Shown here piece by piece: positions 53,724 to 56,594 of a stretch of DNA of 56,594 nt (position 1 is the stretch's first letter; each line of letters starts with the position of its first letter). Under the pieces are notes generated by a model. It had not been told where the DNA came from and did not search any database. It saw only the letters and a program-made list of their open reading frames with translations. Source of the stretch: an uncultured Bacteroidota bacterium (lineage in GTDB: Bacteria; Bacteroidota; Bacteroidia; AKYH767-A; 2013-40CM-41-45); contig CALMQM010000113.1 in the NCBI GenBank assembly GCA_937871435.1, positions 1 to 56,594 of the forward strand, given 5' to 3'. The position numbers and the translations under genes are program-made.

Positions 53724-54179
53724 TTGTGGTATAGAATAAAACTGAACAATATCGCAAGTGTGAACGCCTTATAATTTTCATTTGATGTACAAAAGCAGAT
53801 TGAAAATAATTTAAGATCTTCGAAAGTATATACTTGCATTAGTTACAGAATATTTCTGGCAAAGCCTTCTCGGTGAATCAAATATAATACATAATGAGAC
53901 ACTATTTTGATTCTATTCCAATTAATCAATAAAACCTGCTATGCAGGAAATAACCTGGTTAAATACCCAGCACTACGAATGATGCAAAGCTGCGAAGGAT
54001 TTTTGCAAATCCCTTGGAGCGTTTCTATCTTTCGCATCTGTTTGCTTTAACCGGGGTAATATCCTGCGCAGCCGGGACTGCTTTTTTTACACACAGCGTC
54101 CCTGGTACGACAGATGAATATCCGTTGAAGCGAGGAATTAAGTGAATAGAAGAGTGAGGAAATACCGTGAAGTTGATAA
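53724..54179. other. Intergenic region with dispersed repeat copy
   Basis: These 456 bases separate two minus-strand T9SS genes. The part from 53991 to 54079 is a diverged copy of the composite repeat; the rest is AT-rich with no frame. Confidence 0.5.
53991..54079. repeat. Composite dispersed repeat, copy 2 (diverged)
   Basis: GAAGGATTTTTGCAAATCCC, then TTCGCATCTG and TTTAACCGGGGTAATATCCTG follow the order of copy 1. The ATCCTTCGCAGCGGT word is degraded. Confidence 0.6.
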
Positions 54180-56021
54180 TTACAATTTCACCAACCGAAC
54201 CGCGGCCGTTTTGTCGCCGGTACCAATTTTCAAAAGGTAAAATCCCGGTGATATATCAAGGTTTAAATGCAGTAATTGTTTATTCGTGTGTATCTCTGAC
54301 CGGATAATTTTTCCATTCAGGTCAGCAAGATTTACTGTAATAGTCTTGTAGATTTCTCCTAATTGAATATAAAAATCAGCCAGGGATGGATTTGGATATA
54401 GCGCGAACTTATTTCCGAAATCATTTTCAATAATACCAATATGTGTTATTGCCTGGCAATCTGTTGTATCCACACAATTATGTTGTGTCAGTTGAACAGC
54501 ATACAGACCATTATATCCGGGAGTAAAAGTTTGGGTTGTTGCATTCGGAACAATTGCGTAATTGTTACCACAATCCAGCCATTGATAGGTTGCATGAATA
54601 TTATTGGCAGTTATTGAGGTATCGGTTAGGGAAGTTGTTATGTCCGATACATAACATCCATTTGAAAATTCAGCAAAAATCGCGTCGCCGTGATTGTTGC
54701 TGATAGAATCTGAGTCATAGTTATAGATAAATGGACCATCAATTCGTCCGGCATAGAGAATCCGATTGTCTTTGCAGGTAACCTCATTTTCAAAAGTAGC
54801 TGATACTTTCTTTGCCCAGTTCGCCACCAGGTTGTTATCCAATTTTAATAAAAAGCCGTTATAGAAGCCGGTGAGCATGATTGTGTCAGGTGCTACTCCG
54901 AGAATTACAGTATCATTAAATGTCCCGGTGATAAAGCATTCATCCGAACTATTAAATGTAATACTGTGTAAGCGACAATAATTCGATGAATAAATTTCTT
55001 CCGTTTGTACAGCACCATTCAAATTATAAAATCCCAGGAGCCCATCCGGATTTGATCCCAGAGAACTATAACCTGCGACACCGATCAGACCGGCGGATGA
55101 AATACCCAATCCCTGGCAATAGGAATAACCGTTATTAAACAAAGCAGTCTTCCATAACTCCGTTCCATTGGTATCGTATGCGACCAGATAAGTAGCATAG
55201 CTGGCTGTAGTAGATAAGACGCCAGTATCAAAATAGGCGTCTTTTTCAAATCCCCCCATAATGATCAGTTTGCCGGAAGTCCGGTCAAACGCAATGTTAT
55301 GACCGTAAACAAATGAGTTGTGTACCGTGCCGCCAACATGTTTTGCCCACAAGAGGTGACCATTGGATTGATACTTTGCAACAAACATATCTTTCGTAGT
55401 ACCACTCGTAGTATTTGTCAATGTAATTGAATCTCCCAATGTAATCGTACCGGCAAACCAGCCGGTTAAAAAGATGTTTCCCTGGTCGTCGCTTGCAACG
55501 TTCTGAAAAGAGCTTGAAATGGATCCATGGTCATGCCACAGATAATTCCCGTCATTATCGACTTTGATGATCACGCCTTCACCACTGTATTGTCCCGGAG
55601 AAATTATACCGGCAAGTACCTGTCCGTTGTATGTAAAGTTATGTCCCGCGGAAGTTACAAGTATGATCACATTATCATTGTCATCGACATGAATATCCAT
55701 ACCTGAATCGTAATAAACAGCGTCATCGCCGCCTAAAGTTTTAAACCATAACAATTGATGGCCGGGAGAAAACTTCGCGATGAAAGCATCACCGTCGCCA
55801 TTCGCGTTGTAACTGGTGCTATCGATTTCCACTGTTGGTCCTGTACTATAACCTATGATAAACAGATTCCCATGAGAATCCAGATCAGAAGCAACACCAT
55901 ATTCATAATCGTTACCTGAAACACTTTTTGCCCAAAAAGCTTCCTGTGCATTACTTGTTTTTGCAAAAAGTAAAATCATACTCAGGCATAATTTGTATAA
56001 AGAAAATTTTGTTCTGTTCAT
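54180..56021 (-). CDS. Secreted SBBP-repeat propeller protein with T9SS domain
   Basis: The 613-residue protein begins with a signal peptide (ending TSNAQ) and an SBBP-type beta-propeller: WAKSVSGNDYEYG, DAFIAKFSPGHQLLWFKTLGG, DMFVAKYQSNGHLLWAKHVGG and NGFLLKLDNNLVANWAKKVS are recurring blade sequences with the DxFxAKF...G...W..GG pattern. Around residue 490 a Cys-containing Ig-like domain (YQWLDCGNNYAIVPNATTQTF) precedes the T9SS type A domain (LYPNPSLADFYIQL). SBBP propellers occur in many Bacteroidota adhesins and exported scaffolds. No enzyme motif. Confidence 0.87.
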   Translation of the reverse strand: MNRTKFSLYKLCLSMILLFAKTSNAQEAFWAKSVSGNDYEYGVASDLDSHGNLFIIGYSTGPTVEIDSTSYNANGDGDAFIAKFSPGHQLLWFKTLGGDDAVYYDSGMDIHVDDNDNVIILVTSAGHNFTYNGQVLAGIISPGQYSGEGVIIKVDNDGNYLWHDHGSISSSFQNVASDDQGNIFLTGWFAGTITLGDSITLTNTTSGTTKDMFVAKYQSNGHLLWAKHVGGTVHNSFVYGHNIAFDRTSGKLIIMGGFEKDAYFDTGVLSTTASYATYLVAYDTNGTELWKTALFNNGYSYCQGLGISSAGLIGVAGYSSLGSNPDGLLGFYNLNGAVQTEEIYSSNYCRLHSITFNSSDECFITGTFNDTVILGVAPDTIMLTGFYNGFLLKLDNNLVANWAKKVSATFENEVTCKDNRILYAGRIDGPFIYNYDSDSISNNHGDAIFAEFSNGCYVSDITTSLTDTSITANNIHATYQWLDCGNNYAIVPNATTQTFTPGYNGLYAVQLTQHNCVDTTDCQAITHIGIIENDFGNKFALYPNPSLADFYIQLGEIYKTITVNLADLNGKIIRSEIHTNKQLLHLNLDISPGFYLLKIGTGDKTAAVRLVKL

Positions 56022-56277
56022 GTCGGTAGGGTAGAGTGTTTACGATTTGTTATTGCTCAATTCTATTGAGGATCAATAAAACCAAATAGTGTAATGGCTA
56101 AAATCGAATTCGTAATATACTATGGAAAGATAATCTGTTTAATTCATTTCAGCAAATGGTATGTATTTTCTTTTTTATAGGTTAAATAGGACTCATTTGA
56201 CGATTAATTTTTGTAAGGAAGTAGAAAGATTCAGCATGAGAAATGTAATTCGCTATGAAATAAAATCCTGAAATTTG

Positions 56278-56400
56278 ATATCTGAAAACTCTTGATCAGT
56301 GGATGAAAATCACACAGTTTAAGGGCAAAGGATTTTAGAAATCCTTCGCAGCGGTGGCATCCTTCGCAGTGGTGTGAATTTAGCTAGGGACATATTCTGA
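56278..56400. repeat. Composite dispersed repeat, copy 3
   Basis: ATATCTGAAAACTC..., a 20-codon remnant ending KITQFKGKGF, ATCCTTCGCAGCGGT, a second CCTTCGCAGTGG and then TTTAGCTAGGGACATATTCTG. The first 78 bases match copy 1 with about nine differences. Confidence 0.75.
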
Positions 56401-56425
56401 ACAGCGAATTAGATGCACATCAGTG

Positions 56426-56508
56426 AAATCAAATAAATCAACAAAATCACAGTTCAGACAATTGAACGGCAGTAGTCTGAACTATGATTTTGGTGATTGT
56501 TTTGATTT
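56426..56508. repeat. Long imperfect inverted repeat, about 34-bp arms
   Basis: Left arm 56426-56459 and right arm 56475-56508 pair with about five mismatches around a 15-base loop; the inner nine pairs, AGTTCAGAC/GTCTGAACT, are perfect. The right arm is followed by a repeat of GATTTTGGTGATT at 18-base spacing. Confidence 0.8.
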
Positions 56509-56594
56509 TGGTGATTTTGAGAAGTCATCATTGATTGATTTTCCTAACAAATGCTGAACATAAATCAATTCTTTCAATCCCACCCACTAATATG

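Overview
The window looks like chromosomal DNA of a Bacteroidota bacterium, probably an environmental or metagenome-assembled member of the class Bacteroidia. I see three lines of evidence. At least thirteen secreted proteins end in a type IX secretion (T9SS) type A sorting domain. Several promoters fit the Bacteroidota pattern TTG/TTTG, about 19-20 bases, TAnnTTTG; the clearest is in front of rpmH. Start codons mostly lack Shine-Dalgarno sequences. I see no tRNA, rRNA, CRISPR array, intact insertion sequence or prophage.

Layout. Positions 1-5600 hold the first 34 codons of a DEAD-box RNA helicase, two heptanucleotide repeat arrays, a trypsin-like protease, a secreted GH18 chitinase, a dipeptide-epimerase-like enolase-superfamily enzyme, a DNRLRE-domain surface protein and an AlkD-type DNA repair protein. 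Positions 5690-9380 hold a protein with eleven AT-hook-like repeats, an NTF2-like protein, and a three-gene ECF sigma / membrane anti-sigma / barrel-like protein operon. Positions 9380-20850 are a secretome block: LamG, cytochrome c plus copper-monooxygenase-like, giant PKD, PQQ-type sugar dehydrogenase and kelch-like proteins, with ctlX and a 58-residue membrane protein among them. Positions 20880-26190 are the most housekeeping-like part: lptG, tgt, a family 2 glycosyltransferase overlapping a second ECF sigma factor, rsmG, and rpmH (L34, 48 codons). Positions 26200-41060 hold a hydrolase, a membrane adenylate cyclase, small stress-type proteins, an ArsR/SRPBCC pair, a secreted CocE-type hydrolase, a lipoprotein of unknown function, a Tat-exported PhoD phosphatase and a PDZ-hydrolase fusion. 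Positions 41060-44040 are repeat-rich, with an ORF6N gene broken by one in-frame stop. Positions 44040-56594 hold four more large T9SS proteins, a BatD-like single-domain protein, a glycosyltransferase, an SDR and an AHSA1 protein, separated by copies of a dispersed repeat.

How it fits together. The exported set (chitinase, LamG, PKD, propeller, sugar dehydrogenase, CocE, PhoD) suits a particle-associated heterotroph that degrades polymers and displays adhesins. The secretion machinery itself is outside the window. Most genes are single units or pairs, not a pathway operon.

The most unusual structure is non-coding. At least twelve intergenic arrays with different sequences (TACCTAA, GGTTGTT, TGAAGAG, GTTTCGG, AACTCAN, CCAACAA and others) all keep an exact 7-base period. 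A separate composite repeat built around ATCCTTCGCAGCGGT recurs between genes in the last 13 kb. I did not find an obvious new multi-gene system; the heptad arrays, the AT-hook repeat protein and the composite repeat are the best leads.
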